Shown one piece after another: positions 1 to 5,201 of a stretch of DNA of 7,546 bases. Positions within the stretch are counted from its first letter, which is position 1. Every line of letters begins with the position of its first letter. Below the pieces are notes generated by a model. The model made no database searches. It saw only the letters and a program-made list of their open reading frames with translations, and was not told the DNA's origin. Position numbers and translations under genes: made by a program. The stretch spans positions 1 to 7,546 of the forward strand of contig CAZRQF010000047.1 in NCBI GenBank assembly GCA_964602275.1, written 5' to 3'. This DNA comes from RGIG6291 sp964602275. GTDB lineage: Bacteria > Bacillota > Clostridia > TANB77 > UBA1234.

Positions 1-20
1 TCCCAGTATTTACTGGGAGT
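1..20 (+). terminator. Hairpin at window edge, possible terminator of an upstream gene
   Basis: An inverted repeat TCCCAGTA (1-8) / TACTGGGA (11-18) folds into a tight hairpin, followed by GTTTG. The T tract is weak, so termination is only a possibility. It would end a plus-strand gene lying left of the window. A hairpin with different stem bases sits in the same position relative to the second direct repeat (1212-1228), which suggests the hairpin-plus-repeat layout is conserved between the two sites. Confidence 0.35.
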
Positions 21-61
21 TTGAAGCTTTTCATAAATTAATTTTCGTCGCAAAGCTCTAT
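21..61. repeat. Direct repeat, left copy (partner at 1232-1273)
   Basis: This segment matches 1232-1273 in the same orientation. The core TTTTCATAAATTAATTTTCG (28-47) is identical to 1240-1259, and the next 14 bases differ only at C49 (T1261 in the partner). TTGAAG (21-26) is also shared. The remaining differences near base 27 amount to one substitution and one inserted base. The two copies bracket the toxin gene and the putative RNA. They could be insertion junctions, recombination ends, or the leftover of a gene duplication. Confidence 0.8.
38..61 (-). pseudogene. 3' remnant of a paralogue of the 1250-1732 gene
   Basis: Read on the minus strand, this stretch ends in the residues FIELCDEN and a TAA stop at 40-38. 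The gene at 1250-1732 ends in FIELCNEN and TAA within the matching repeat. Homology stops at base 61: further right the frame reads low-complexity Phe/Tyr/Leu with no resemblance to the other gene. Only the last codons of a paralogue are therefore left, or the segment is a copied 3' end that never belonged to a whole gene. Confidence 0.35.
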
Positions 62-147
62 AAAAAGACATAAATAAAAAAAGAATGGGGAGGATGAAGA
101 GTGGAAAAATGTTTATTTTTGAGATTTTGACTTAAAAAGATTTACAA

Positions 148-176
148 TTGACAAATAAGAACAAAAGTTCTATAAT
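148..176 (+). promoter_or_regulatory. Consensus sigma-A promoter of the toxin gene
   Basis: TTGACA (148-153), a 17-bp spacer and TATAAT (171-176) match the housekeeping promoter consensus at all 12 positions. Transcription would start near 183, giving a leader of only about 15 nt before the TTG start at 199. So strong a promoter in front of a toxin implies that a repressor holds it down; the dyad in its spacer is the obvious candidate site. Confidence 0.85.
158..171. promoter_or_regulatory. Candidate LexA/SOS box inside the toxin promoter
   Basis: AGAAC (158-162), AAAA (163-166) and GTTCT (167-171) form a perfect 5-bp dyad around a 4-bp centre. The core GAAC-N4-GTTC is the half-site arrangement of the Gram-positive LexA (DinR) operator, whose Bacillus consensus is CGAAC-N4-GTTCG. 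It lies between -35 and -10 and overlaps the first base of the -10 box, so a bound repressor would block RNA polymerase. I saw no other copy in the promoter regions of this window. The outer A/T pair and the AAAA centre differ from the Bacillus optimum. Confidence 0.6.
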
Positions 177-184
177 GCAAATGT

Positions 185-201
185 AGGAAGTGATGGACTT
201 G
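185..201 (+). promoter_or_regulatory. Ribosome binding site that favours a TTG start
   Basis: AGGAAGTGAT (185-194) matches the anti-Shine-Dalgarno complement AGGAGGTGAT at 9 of 10 bases. From the end of AGGAAG (190) it is 8 nt to TTG at 199, a normal spacing. ATG at 193 lies only 2 nt away, and GTG at 190 overlaps the site. TTG is therefore the best-supported start, which would also lower toxin translation. Confidence 0.6.
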
Positions 202-954
202 AAAAAAGAATATCTAGAATGTTTACAAAAGTTTAGGCAATTTAGGAAGACATTATTATTAGAAGCAGAACAAAAACGAGGAAAGCTATACTTTTCTTGG
301 ATAAAGGAAAAAACAGATAAAGTTATAAATGAAAAAGATGAAAGCTATATTTATAAAAAAGTAATCGAAGATACATTACCCAAATATGTTATTACCCAAT
401 ATACATATAACAAGTCAAGTAAACTTATAAAAAATATTATTAATTCAAATTATACTCAAAATAACGGAAAATATATATTTAATAATACAAATATATCAGT
501 AAATGATTTAAAAATGTTAATGAAATATATTTTATTCAAAAGGGGTAATGTAGTTTGGATAGACTTTGGTTTCAATGTTGGAAATGAATTTGGTGGAATG
601 CATCCAGCTGTTATTTTAAAAAATTTTGATAATGATTTATTTGTGGTGCCAATATCATCTAAAAAACCATCAGAATATGTGAAGATAGAGGAAAAATTAG
701 CAAATAATGAATTGTCGAAGAAAGAATATGACAATAAAAAAGAAGCAATTACAGAAATAGTTGAAATATTTAATATAAATGGATTTCGCAAAATGCAAAG
801 ATGGGCAAGAATTACAAGAATGAAAAAAATTAGTATACTAAGAGTGAACTTCTCAGGCACAATAGGTACATTAGAAGGTAAAGATATGGACATTATAGCA
901 GAGAAAATATCTTTGGAATTAGGGAATAAGTCGACTGCGGAAAATAATGCATAA
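199..954 (+). CDS. PemK/MazF-family toxin with long N-terminal extension
   Basis: A 251-residue protein, counted from the TTG start. Residues 1 to about 110 are a Lys-rich, mostly helical region that I do not recognise. From residue 114 the MazF fold begins: KRGNVVWIDFG, then GNEFGG (128-133), HPAVILKN, and VPISSK (150-155). A charged helical insert spans about 158-190, and the closing part RWARITRMKKIS (201-212) and IGTLEG matches the MazF C-terminus. MazF proteins are usually about 110-120 residues and cleave mRNA at short sequences, so this one is about twice as long. The Arg of the family motif GGxRP, catalytic in Bacillus MazF, is His135 here, and the catalytic Thr position is apparently Ser. 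Activity is therefore uncertain. No antitoxin ORF lies on either side. The N-terminal part might act as a built-in antitoxin or binding domain (inference). The promoter is strong and carries a LexA-like dyad. The gene has no terminator of its own and runs into the RNA locus at 993-1205. Confidence 0.82.
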   Translation: MKKEYLECLQKFRQFRKTLLLEAEQKRGKLYFSWIKEKTDKVINEKDESYIYKKVIEDTLPKYVITQYTYNKSSKLIKNIINSNYTQNNGKYIFNNTNISVNDLKMLMKYILFKRGNVVWIDFGFNVGNEFGGMHPAVILKNFDNDLFVVPISSKKPSEYVKIEEKLANNELSKKEYDNKKEAITEIVEIFNINGFRKMQRWARITRMKKISILRVNFSGTIGTLEGKDMDIIAEKISLELGNKSTAENNA

Positions 955-957
955 TAA

Positions 958-986
958 TTGACTTTTGAAATAAAATATAGTATCAT
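958..986 (+). promoter_or_regulatory. Promoter of the putative small RNA
   Basis: TTGACT (958-963), a 17-bp spacer and TATCAT (981-986) each match consensus at 5 of 6 bases. The -35 starts three bases after the toxin stop codon. Transcription would begin near 993 into a region without a plausible ORF but rich in hairpins. The separate promoter would allow the RNA to be made when the toxin promoter is repressed. Confidence 0.6.
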
Positions 987-1009
987 AGTGTTGTAAAGCA
1001 ATTACAAAG

Positions 1010-1055
1010 ATTGCTATGAAAGAGGCGAAAGCCTCAGTAAAATTGCTATGAAAGA
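1010..1055 (+). repeat. Two-copy 14-nt repeat, each leading into a hairpin
   Basis: ATTGCTATGAAAGA occurs at 1010-1023 and again at 1042-1055, a period of 32 bases. In both copies the final GA forms the first two bases of a hairpin stem (GAGGC... and GATGG...), so the repeated unit is a linker followed by a hairpin whose stem sequence differs. Type III antitoxin RNAs consist of tandem units of about 35 nt, so the spacing is suggestive, though two diverged units are weak evidence. Confidence 0.7.
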
Positions 1056-1166
1056 TGGCTAGCATTTATGCTAGCCATCAGTTCGTTTTAAACCAATATA
1101 TATTACATATATACTGGCTCAATTTGCAGAAATAGTGATAAAAAAGTTTAATTTTTTGATTTTATA

Positions 1167-1205
1167 AAAAAGATTCGTGTCATTTTCATAACACGAATCT
1201 TTTTC
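1167..1205. terminator. Strong bidirectional intrinsic terminator
   Basis: AAAAAGATTCGTGT (1167-1180) pairs perfectly with ACACGAATCTTTTT (1191-1204) around a 10-nt loop. The right arm ends in a T tract and the left arm begins with an A tract, so it can stop plus-strand transcription (toxin and small RNA) and minus-strand transcription from the gene at 1250-1732. This convergent position is typical of shared terminators. Confidence 0.85.
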
Positions 1206-1211
1206 TACTTT

Positions 1212-1232
1212 GGACCTATTTATAGTCCTTTT
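1212..1232 (+). terminator. Short hairpin with T tract, backup terminator candidate
   Basis: GGAC-CTAT-TT-ATAG-TCC (1212-1228) folds with one bulged C and is followed by TTTT. It lies just before the second direct repeat, in the same position as the hairpin at 1-18 before the first copy, although the stem bases differ. It may back up the terminator at 1167-1204. Confidence 0.35.
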
Positions 1233-1273
1233 TGAAGATTTTTCATAAATTAATTTTCGTTGCAAAGCTCTAT
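1232..1273. repeat. Direct repeat, right copy (partner at 21-61)
   Basis: This is the right-hand copy of the direct repeat. It includes the last codons and the stop (1252-1250) of the minus-strand gene at 1250-1732, plus 18 bases beyond the stop. Similarity ends at 1273, inside the coding sequence. Elements that insert at the 3' end of a gene and rebuild that end leave exactly such a duplication, but no integrase gene is present between the copies. Confidence 0.8.
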
Positions 1274-1732
1274 GAATTTAGTAATTAAACCAATCCATTT
1301 GTCGTAAAAAGTAATAGCTGCAGTAACGGCAGATAGCCTTGGGAAATATCCTTCAGCTGTAAGACCGATGTGGGGATTATAAATTGTAGTCCCATCGCTC
1401 GGATACGGTAAAAGCTGCAGTTTGGTAATCCTTTCGGTAACTACATTTGCATTAAAGTCTAGAAATGTGACAACGCCTTTGTCTTGATGGATAAATTCAT
1501 ATAATTCATCAAAATGTGTAGGAAAGATAATGTTCATTCCGGAGTAACCAACAACATTGTTTACAAAATTTTCAAGTAGGCGTTTGGCACAGGGGACTGT
1601 GGCTAGCAGTTTATACTGCACTTCATTTTCTCTGCACTTAATTAAGTCACTTAAACACATCCGTGCAACAGTAATGCTTGAAACAGAAACAGAAGAAAAG
1701 GCTTTCTCGAGCTTGTAGTCTTCCATACTCAT
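1250..1732 (-). CDS. Hypothetical protein, 160 aa, unrecognised
   Basis: I do not recognise this protein. The start is the ATG at 1732-1730: AAAGGAGG (complement of 1740-1747) lies 7 nt upstream, and the frame reads MSMEDYKLEK. An upstream in-frame ATG at 1798 lies inside the promoter and is unlikely. The protein is of mixed composition, with no signal peptide or obvious membrane segment. It has four Cys residues, a Ser/Val-rich stretch near residues 14-23, and an aromatic, Gly/Pro-containing middle. It probably acts in the cytoplasm. By eye its GC content is about 40%, against roughly 32% in argS, hinting at a different origin. Its 3' end is duplicated at 21-61. It is transcribed alone from a good promoter and converges on the terminator at 1167-1204. 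Confidence 0.7.
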   Translation of the reverse strand: MSMEDYKLEKAFSSVSVSSITVARMCLSDLIKCRENEVQYKLLATVPCAKRLLENFVNNVVGYSGMNIIFPTHFDELYEFIHQDKGVVTFLDFNANVVTERITKLQLLPYPSDGTTIYNPHIGLTAEGYFPRLSAVTAAITFYDKWIGLITKFIELCNEN

Positions 1733-1769
1733 GAAAAGACCTCCTTTTGAAATGTAATTTTGTGGAATA

Positions 1770-1798
1770 ATTATATTACATAATACATGGATAGTCAA
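1770..1798 (-). promoter_or_regulatory. Promoter of the minus-strand orphan gene
   Basis: On the minus strand, TTGACT (complement of 1793-1798) and TATAAT (complement of 1770-1775) are separated by 17 bp. Two small dyads overlap it: ATAGT-CA-ACTAT (1791-1802) over the -35, and TATTA-CA-TAATA (1774-1785) in the spacer and edge of the -10. Their centres are 17 bp apart. They could be operators, though short AT-rich dyads are common by chance. Confidence 0.75.
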
Positions 1799-1845
1799 CT
1801 ATTTTTCCAAAAAATGTAGTATTTTTATTCGGGTAGAATTTTCAG

Positions 1846-1870
1846 TAAAAGCGTGACATGAATGCTTTTA
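1846..1870. promoter_or_regulatory. Inverted repeat just upstream of the argS -35
   Basis: TAAAAGC (1846-1852) and GCTTTTA (1864-1870) form a 7-bp inverted repeat around 11 bases, ending directly at the -35 of argS. A T-rich stretch follows (1875-1883). It could be an operator or a weak terminator. No T-box features are visible before argS. Confidence 0.3.
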
Positions 1871-1899
1871 TAGACTTTTTTTTGTTTATATGATATAAT
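1871..1899 (+). promoter_or_regulatory. argS promoter with extended -10
   Basis: TAGACT (1871-1876), a 17-bp spacer and TATAAT (1894-1899) preceded by TGA, giving the extended -10 form TGnTATAAT. The extended -10 compensates for the imperfect -35 (4 of 6). The leader is only about 20 nt, too short for a T-box or other attenuator. Confidence 0.75.
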
Positions 1900-1927
1900 G
1901 TGCAAAGTATTGTAAAGGAGGAAGAAT

Positions 1928-3631
1928 ATGCTAGATTATAAAGAGATAATTGCTGAAAACTTAGCTAAGATAACAAATTTAGATAAAAATGAATTGGAAA
2001 GTTATATTGAAATACCGCCAAACACAGATTTGGGTGACTATGCTTTTCCTTGCTTTAAGTTAGCAAAAGAGCTAAAAAAAGCACCCCCTATGATTGCAAA
2101 TGAGATTAAAGAAAAGTTTCCATCAAATGAATACATTGAAAAAATAGATGTTGTTGGTGGCTATTTGAATATATTTGTAAACAAATTACCATATATTTCA
2201 GGCATACTAAAAAGCGTTAGTGATAATAGGGAAAATTATGGCAGAATGGATATAGGAAGCGGAAAAACAATTGTTATTGATTATTCTGCACCAAACATTG
2301 CAAAACCGTTCCATATAGGTCATTTGCGTTCTACTGTTATTGGTGGAGCGTTATACAAAATGTATAAATTCTTAGGATACAATGTTGTCGGCATAAATCA
2401 TTTAGGCGACTGGGGAATGGGAATTTGTAGAACTATTGCAGGATATAAAATGTGGAAAGACGAATATGATTTTTCTGAAAGACCAATTGATTCAATTCTT
2501 GCCATTTATGTAAGATACAATAAAATTGAAAAAGAAGACCCTGATTTTAAAAAGCACGCAGTTGAAACTTTAAAGTTATTAGAAGATGGTGACGAAGAAA
2601 CTGTAAAGCTATGGAAATGGATTATAGAAGTTAGCTTAGCGGACTATCAAAAAATTTATGATTTAATCGGTTGCGAATTTGATTCATATAATGGCGAAGC
2701 TTTTTATAACGATAAAATGGACAGAGTTGTTAAAGAATTAGAAGAAAAAAATCTTTTAGTAGAGAGTGAAGGTGCAAAGGTTGTTATGATGGATGAAGAT
2801 ATTCCACCATGCATAATAATAACTTCTGCAGGTACTACGATATATGCAACAAGAGATTTGGCAGCACTACTATATAGAATTGATAATTACAATTTTGATA
2901 AATGTTTATACTTGGTTGCAAGCGAACAATCACTTCACTTTAAGCAAGTCTTTGAAACACTTTCAAAAATGGGTTATGAAAAATACGCTAAAAACTGTGA
3001 GCATATACCATTCGGACTAATCTTAGACGAAGATGGACAAAAAATGGGTTCAAGAAAAGGTAATGCAGTTACGCTAGAAGAAATTTTTAACGAATCAATT
3101 GAAAAGTCTTTAAAAATTATTGAAGAAAAAAATCCTATGCTTGAAAACAAAGAAGAAGTTGCACAAATGGTTGGAGTTGGAGCAATAATTTTTAATGATT
3201 TAGCTAACAATAGAATTAAAGATGAAATTTTTGATTGGAAGCAAGTTTTAAATTTTGCAGGCGAAACAGGCCCTTATATGCAATATACATATGTTAGAAC
3301 GCAAAGCATACTAAGAAATGCTGGGTATACACCAAAATATGAAGATATTGATTGTAGCAAATTGATGGATAAAGAAGCACTTAGTGTGATAAAAGCGATA
3401 GGCAGTTTTGACGATGTGTTAATTTCAGCTGTTCAAAAAAATGAACCATCTTTACTATCGAGATATTTAATAGATTTAGCACAAAGTTTTAGCAGATTTT
3501 ATAATGAGCATCACATATTGACAGAAGATAAAGCGGTTCAAGATGCAAGATTATTATTAACTGATGCAGTTGGCATCGTAATTAAAGAAGGTTTAGCATT
3601 ACTTGGAATTAAGTGTCCATCTCAAATGTAA
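1928..3631 (+). CDS. argS: Arginyl-tRNA synthetase
   Basis: This class I synthetase attaches arginine to tRNA-Arg using ATP, in the cytoplasm. The 567-residue length is normal for the family. The N-terminal tRNA-binding domain covers about residues 1-85. The catalytic domain holds the HIGH signature (HIGH, 129-132, in PFHIGHLRS), the HLGDWG motif (158-163), TRDLAAL (308-314), and the KMSK-equivalent loop KMGSRKG (372-378). The C-terminal DALR anticodon-binding domain runs from about 447 (GPYMQYTYVR) to the end, including FSRFYNEHHIL. AAAGGAGG lies 6 nt before the ATG, fixing the start. It is the first gene of a probable three-gene operon and has a short leader without a T-box, so amino-acid-responsive attenuation is not seen. 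Confidence 0.97.
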   Translation: MLDYKEIIAENLAKITNLDKNELESYIEIPPNTDLGDYAFPCFKLAKELKKAPPMIANEIKEKFPSNEYIEKIDVVGGYLNIFVNKLPYISGILKSVSDNRENYGRMDIGSGKTIVIDYSAPNIAKPFHIGHLRSTVIGGALYKMYKFLGYNVVGINHLGDWGMGICRTIAGYKMWKDEYDFSERPIDSILAIYVRYNKIEKEDPDFKKHAVETLKLLEDGDEETVKLWKWIIEVSLADYQKIYDLIGCEFDSYNGEAFYNDKMDRVVKELEEKNLLVESEGAKVVMMDEDIPPCIIITSAGTTIYATRDLAALLYRIDNYNFDKCLYLVASEQSLHFKQVFETLSKMGYEKYAKNCEHIPFGLILDEDGQKMGSRKGNAVTLEEIFNESIEKSLKIIEEKNPMLENKEEVAQMVGVGAIIFNDLANNRIKDEIFDWKQVLNFAGETGPYMQYTYVRTQSILRNAGYTPKYEDIDCSKLMDKEALSVIKAIGSFDDVLISAVQKNEPSLLSRYLIDLAQSFSRFYNEHHILTEDKAVQDARLLLTDAVGIVIKEGLALLGIKCPSQM

Positions 3632-3647
3632 TTTAGGAGGATAAATT

Positions 3648-4895
3648 ATGAGTTTTGAAAATGTATTGGAGCTGTTAAAAAAATATAATCAAGAGCAATT
3701 ACTTACATATTATGACGAACTAGCAGAAATCGAAAAAGAAAAATTATTAAACCAAATTTCTAGTGTGGATTTTGAACTTATGAAATCACTTTATGAAAAT
3801 ATAGATGTGAAAACATTAGAGGAAAAGCATATAGAGCCAGTTGAAAATGTTGTAATAAAAGATAAAATTAGCTCAAATGATGAAAAAGAATATGAAAGCA
3901 TTGGAAATGAAGCTATTAAAAATGGAGAGCTTGCCATTTGTTCTATGGCAGGTGGTCAAGGCACAAGGCTTGGACATGAAGGGCCAAAGGGGACTTTTAT
4001 GGTAAATATAAATTCTCCAAAATCTATTTTTGAAATTCAAATTGATAAACTTAAAAATATATATCAAAAATATGGCGTGTATATTAATTGGTACATAATG
4101 ACTAGCGAAGCAAATCATGACGAAACGGTAAGCTTTTTTGAAAATAATAATTATTTTGGATATGATGCCATGCATGTTAAGTTTTTTAAACAAGCAGAAT
4201 TACCACTACTTGACACAAATGGAAAATTAATCCTTAAAGAAAAAGGAGAAATCTGCAAGGCTGCAGATGGAAACGGCGGTATATTCGAAGCACTATATAG
4301 AAATAATATATTAACGGAAATGAAAGAAAAAAATATAGAATATTTATGCATAGGAAATATTGATAACATCTTGATAAATCAAGTAGATAATATACTTATT
4401 GGAATGATGAAAAAAAATAAAATTAATTTAGCAAGTAAGTCCGTTCCAAAAAGATCGCCTGATGAAAGAGTGGGAGTTTTTTGCAAGATTAATGGAAGAC
4501 CTGCCGTTATTGAATATAGCGATATAGATGTAGAACTAGCAGAGAAAAAAAATGCAGATGGAAGTTTAGTATTTTCTGAATCTCATTTTGGTTGTAATGT
4601 TTTTTCAAGAGAATTGCTAGAAAAAATAGCTAATATGAAATTGCCATTTCATGCTGCCAAAAAGAAAAACATTTATTTGGGAGTATCAAAAGAAGCTTTA
4701 GAAAATGTAAGCTATAACACATATAAATTTGAAGCATTTATATTTGATGCTTTTACGATGGCAGATGACATATTAATTTTTCAAGTAAAAAGAGAAGAAG
4801 AATTTGCACCAATAAAAAATAAAGATGGGGAAGATAGCCCAAAGACGGCAATAGAACTATATAATAACTATATTTCTAGTAAAAACCAAGATTAA
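3648..4895 (+). CDS. UDPGP-family nucleotide-sugar pyrophosphorylase (UDP-HexNAc/UDP-glucose type)
   Basis: The 415-residue protein belongs to the UDPGP family, which includes eukaryotic UAP1-type UDP-N-acetylhexosamine pyrophosphorylases. It would join UTP and a sugar-1-phosphate to give a UDP-sugar and pyrophosphate. Visible motifs: the nucleotide-binding loop MAGGQGTRLG with following PKG (100-115), FKQAELPLLD (180-189), the ADGNGGIFEAL substrate loop (206-216), IGNIDNILI (236-243), ERVGVF (273-278) with VIEYSDI (287-293), KFEAFIFDAF (360-369) and the C-terminal REEEFAPIKN (382-391) followed by DSPKTA. The acceptor (GlcNAc-1-P, GalNAc-1-P or Glc-1-P) cannot be settled from motifs. It is unrelated to bacterial GlmU, which usually makes UDP-GlcNAc. 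TAGGAGG lies 7 nt before the ATG, and only 16 bp separate it from argS, so the two are probably co-transcribed. Confidence 0.9.
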   Translation: MSFENVLELLKKYNQEQLLTYYDELAEIEKEKLLNQISSVDFELMKSLYENIDVKTLEEKHIEPVENVVIKDKISSNDEKEYESIGNEAIKNGELAICSMAGGQGTRLGHEGPKGTFMVNINSPKSIFEIQIDKLKNIYQKYGVYINWYIMTSEANHDETVSFFENNNYFGYDAMHVKFFKQAELPLLDTNGKLILKEKGEICKAADGNGGIFEALYRNNILTEMKEKNIEYLCIGNIDNILINQVDNILIGMMKKNKINLASKSVPKRSPDERVGVFCKINGRPAVIEYSDIDVELAEKKNADGSLVFSESHFGCNVFSRELLEKIANMKLPFHAAKKKNIYLGVSKEALENVSYNTYKFEAFIFDAFTMADDILIFQVKREEEFAPIKNKDGEDSPKTAIELYNNYISSKNQD

Positions 4896-4922
4896 AAAAA
4901 GATAAACTGAACAAAATATAAA

Positions 4923-4945
4923 TAGATACATCGAACTTGTATCTA
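4923..4945. promoter_or_regulatory. Inverted repeat before the DUF1540 gene
   Basis: TAGATACA (4923-4930) and TGTATCTA (4938-4945) pair over 8 bp around a 7-nt loop, ending 7 bases before the ribosome binding site. No T tract follows, so it is not an intrinsic terminator. It could be an operator, an mRNA-stabilising stem or a processing site that sets the small gene's expression apart from argS and the pyrophosphorylase. Confidence 0.45.
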
Positions 4946-4966
4946 AAACATTAAGGAGGAGTTCGT

Positions 4967-5125
4967 ATGCAAAAAATAAAATGTTCAGTTGGAAGTTGCA
5001 TGTACAATGAAATTAATAAAAATTTATGTGCGTTAAAAGATATTCAAGTGTGTCCTTGCAAAAACTCTGCAAGTGGTGCACCAGAAAGTGAAACATGTTG
5101 TGCAAGCTACAAAAAATGCAAATAA
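4967..5125 (+). CDS. DUF1540 small Cys-rich protein
   Basis: A 52-residue protein with eight Cys. It begins MQKIKCSVGSCMYN, continues with CALKDIQVCPC, and ends ETCCASYKKCK. The pattern CSVxxCxYN ... C.AxxI.V ... TxCxSY is that of DUF1540, a family of small proteins common in clostridia and bacilli. The conserved Cys suggest metal binding, but the function is not established. It carries two Cys beyond those I expect in the core pattern (C29/C31 pair). AAGGAGGA (4953-4960) lies 6 nt before the ATG. It follows the pyrophosphorylase by 71 bp with no terminator between, and a strong terminator follows it, so it is probably the last gene of the argS operon. I saw no convincing separate promoter. 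Confidence 0.88.
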   Translation: MQKIKCSVGSCMYNEINKNLCALKDIQVCPCKNSASGAPESETCCASYKKCK

Positions 5126-5138
5126 TCTAATAATAGTT

Positions 5139-5172
5139 AAAACGAGTACGAAAATAAAATCGTACTCGTTTT
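5139..5172 (+). terminator. Intrinsic terminator closing the argS operon
   Basis: AAAACGAGTACG (5139-5150) pairs perfectly over 12 bp with CGTACTCGTTTT (5161-5172) around a 10-nt A/T loop. The arm ends in TTTT. It separates the argS unit from the fba unit. Confidence 0.88.
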
Positions 5173-5201
5173 GCATATCATGACAAGATGTTAAAAAATA
5201 T

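Larger units (their letters stand above)
993..1205 (+). ncRNA. Putative structured small RNA, about 210 nt
   Basis: The segment has a promoter-like sequence at its left and an intrinsic terminator at its right, with no credible reading frame. In order it shows: AGCAAT (997-1002), able to pair with ATTGCT (1010-1015); hairpin GAGGC-GAAA-GCCTC (1022-1035) with a GNRA tetraloop; a second ATTGCTATGAAAGA copy (1042-1055); an inverted repeat with 12-bp arms (1054-1065/1068-1079); an AU-rich hairpin (1093-1117, ten pairs with one mismatch); a single-stranded A/U-rich stretch; and the terminator stem (1167-1204). I do not recognise it as a named RNA family. Its place directly behind a MazF-fold toxin that lacks a protein antitoxin suggests a regulatory or antitoxin role, but that is inference. 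It would also form the 3' end of the toxin mRNA. Confidence 0.5.

Noticed and set aside
94..135. 13-codon frame starting after GGGGAGG upstream of the toxin (possible small antitoxin or leader peptide)
   Set aside because: The Shine-Dalgarno-like sequence touches the ATG with no spacing, the peptide is very short, and it lies upstream of the mapped-looking toxin promoter without a promoter of its own.
456..1001. Antisense frame over the toxin gene
   Set aside because: It is the shadow of the MazF-family gene, rich in Phe/Ile from AT-rich complement, with no ribosome binding site. The MazF motifs fix the plus strand as coding.
1016..1051. 11-residue frame inside the putative small RNA
   Set aside because: No ribosome binding site, and it is made of the repeat and the GAAA hairpin, so structure explains it better.
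1010..1055. CRISPR array
   Set aside because: Only two 14-nt copies, and the intervening bases form a hairpin rather than a spacer. No cas genes are in the window.
1800..1927. T-box leader before argS
   Set aside because: The promoter -10 ends at 1899 and the start codon is at 1928, which leaves no room for a T-box, and there is no terminator/antiterminator pair after the promoter.
2974..4369. Minus-strand frames within argS and the pyrophosphorylase gene
   Set aside because: They overlap strongly conserved plus-strand motifs and show hydrophobic low-complexity translations typical of shadow frames.
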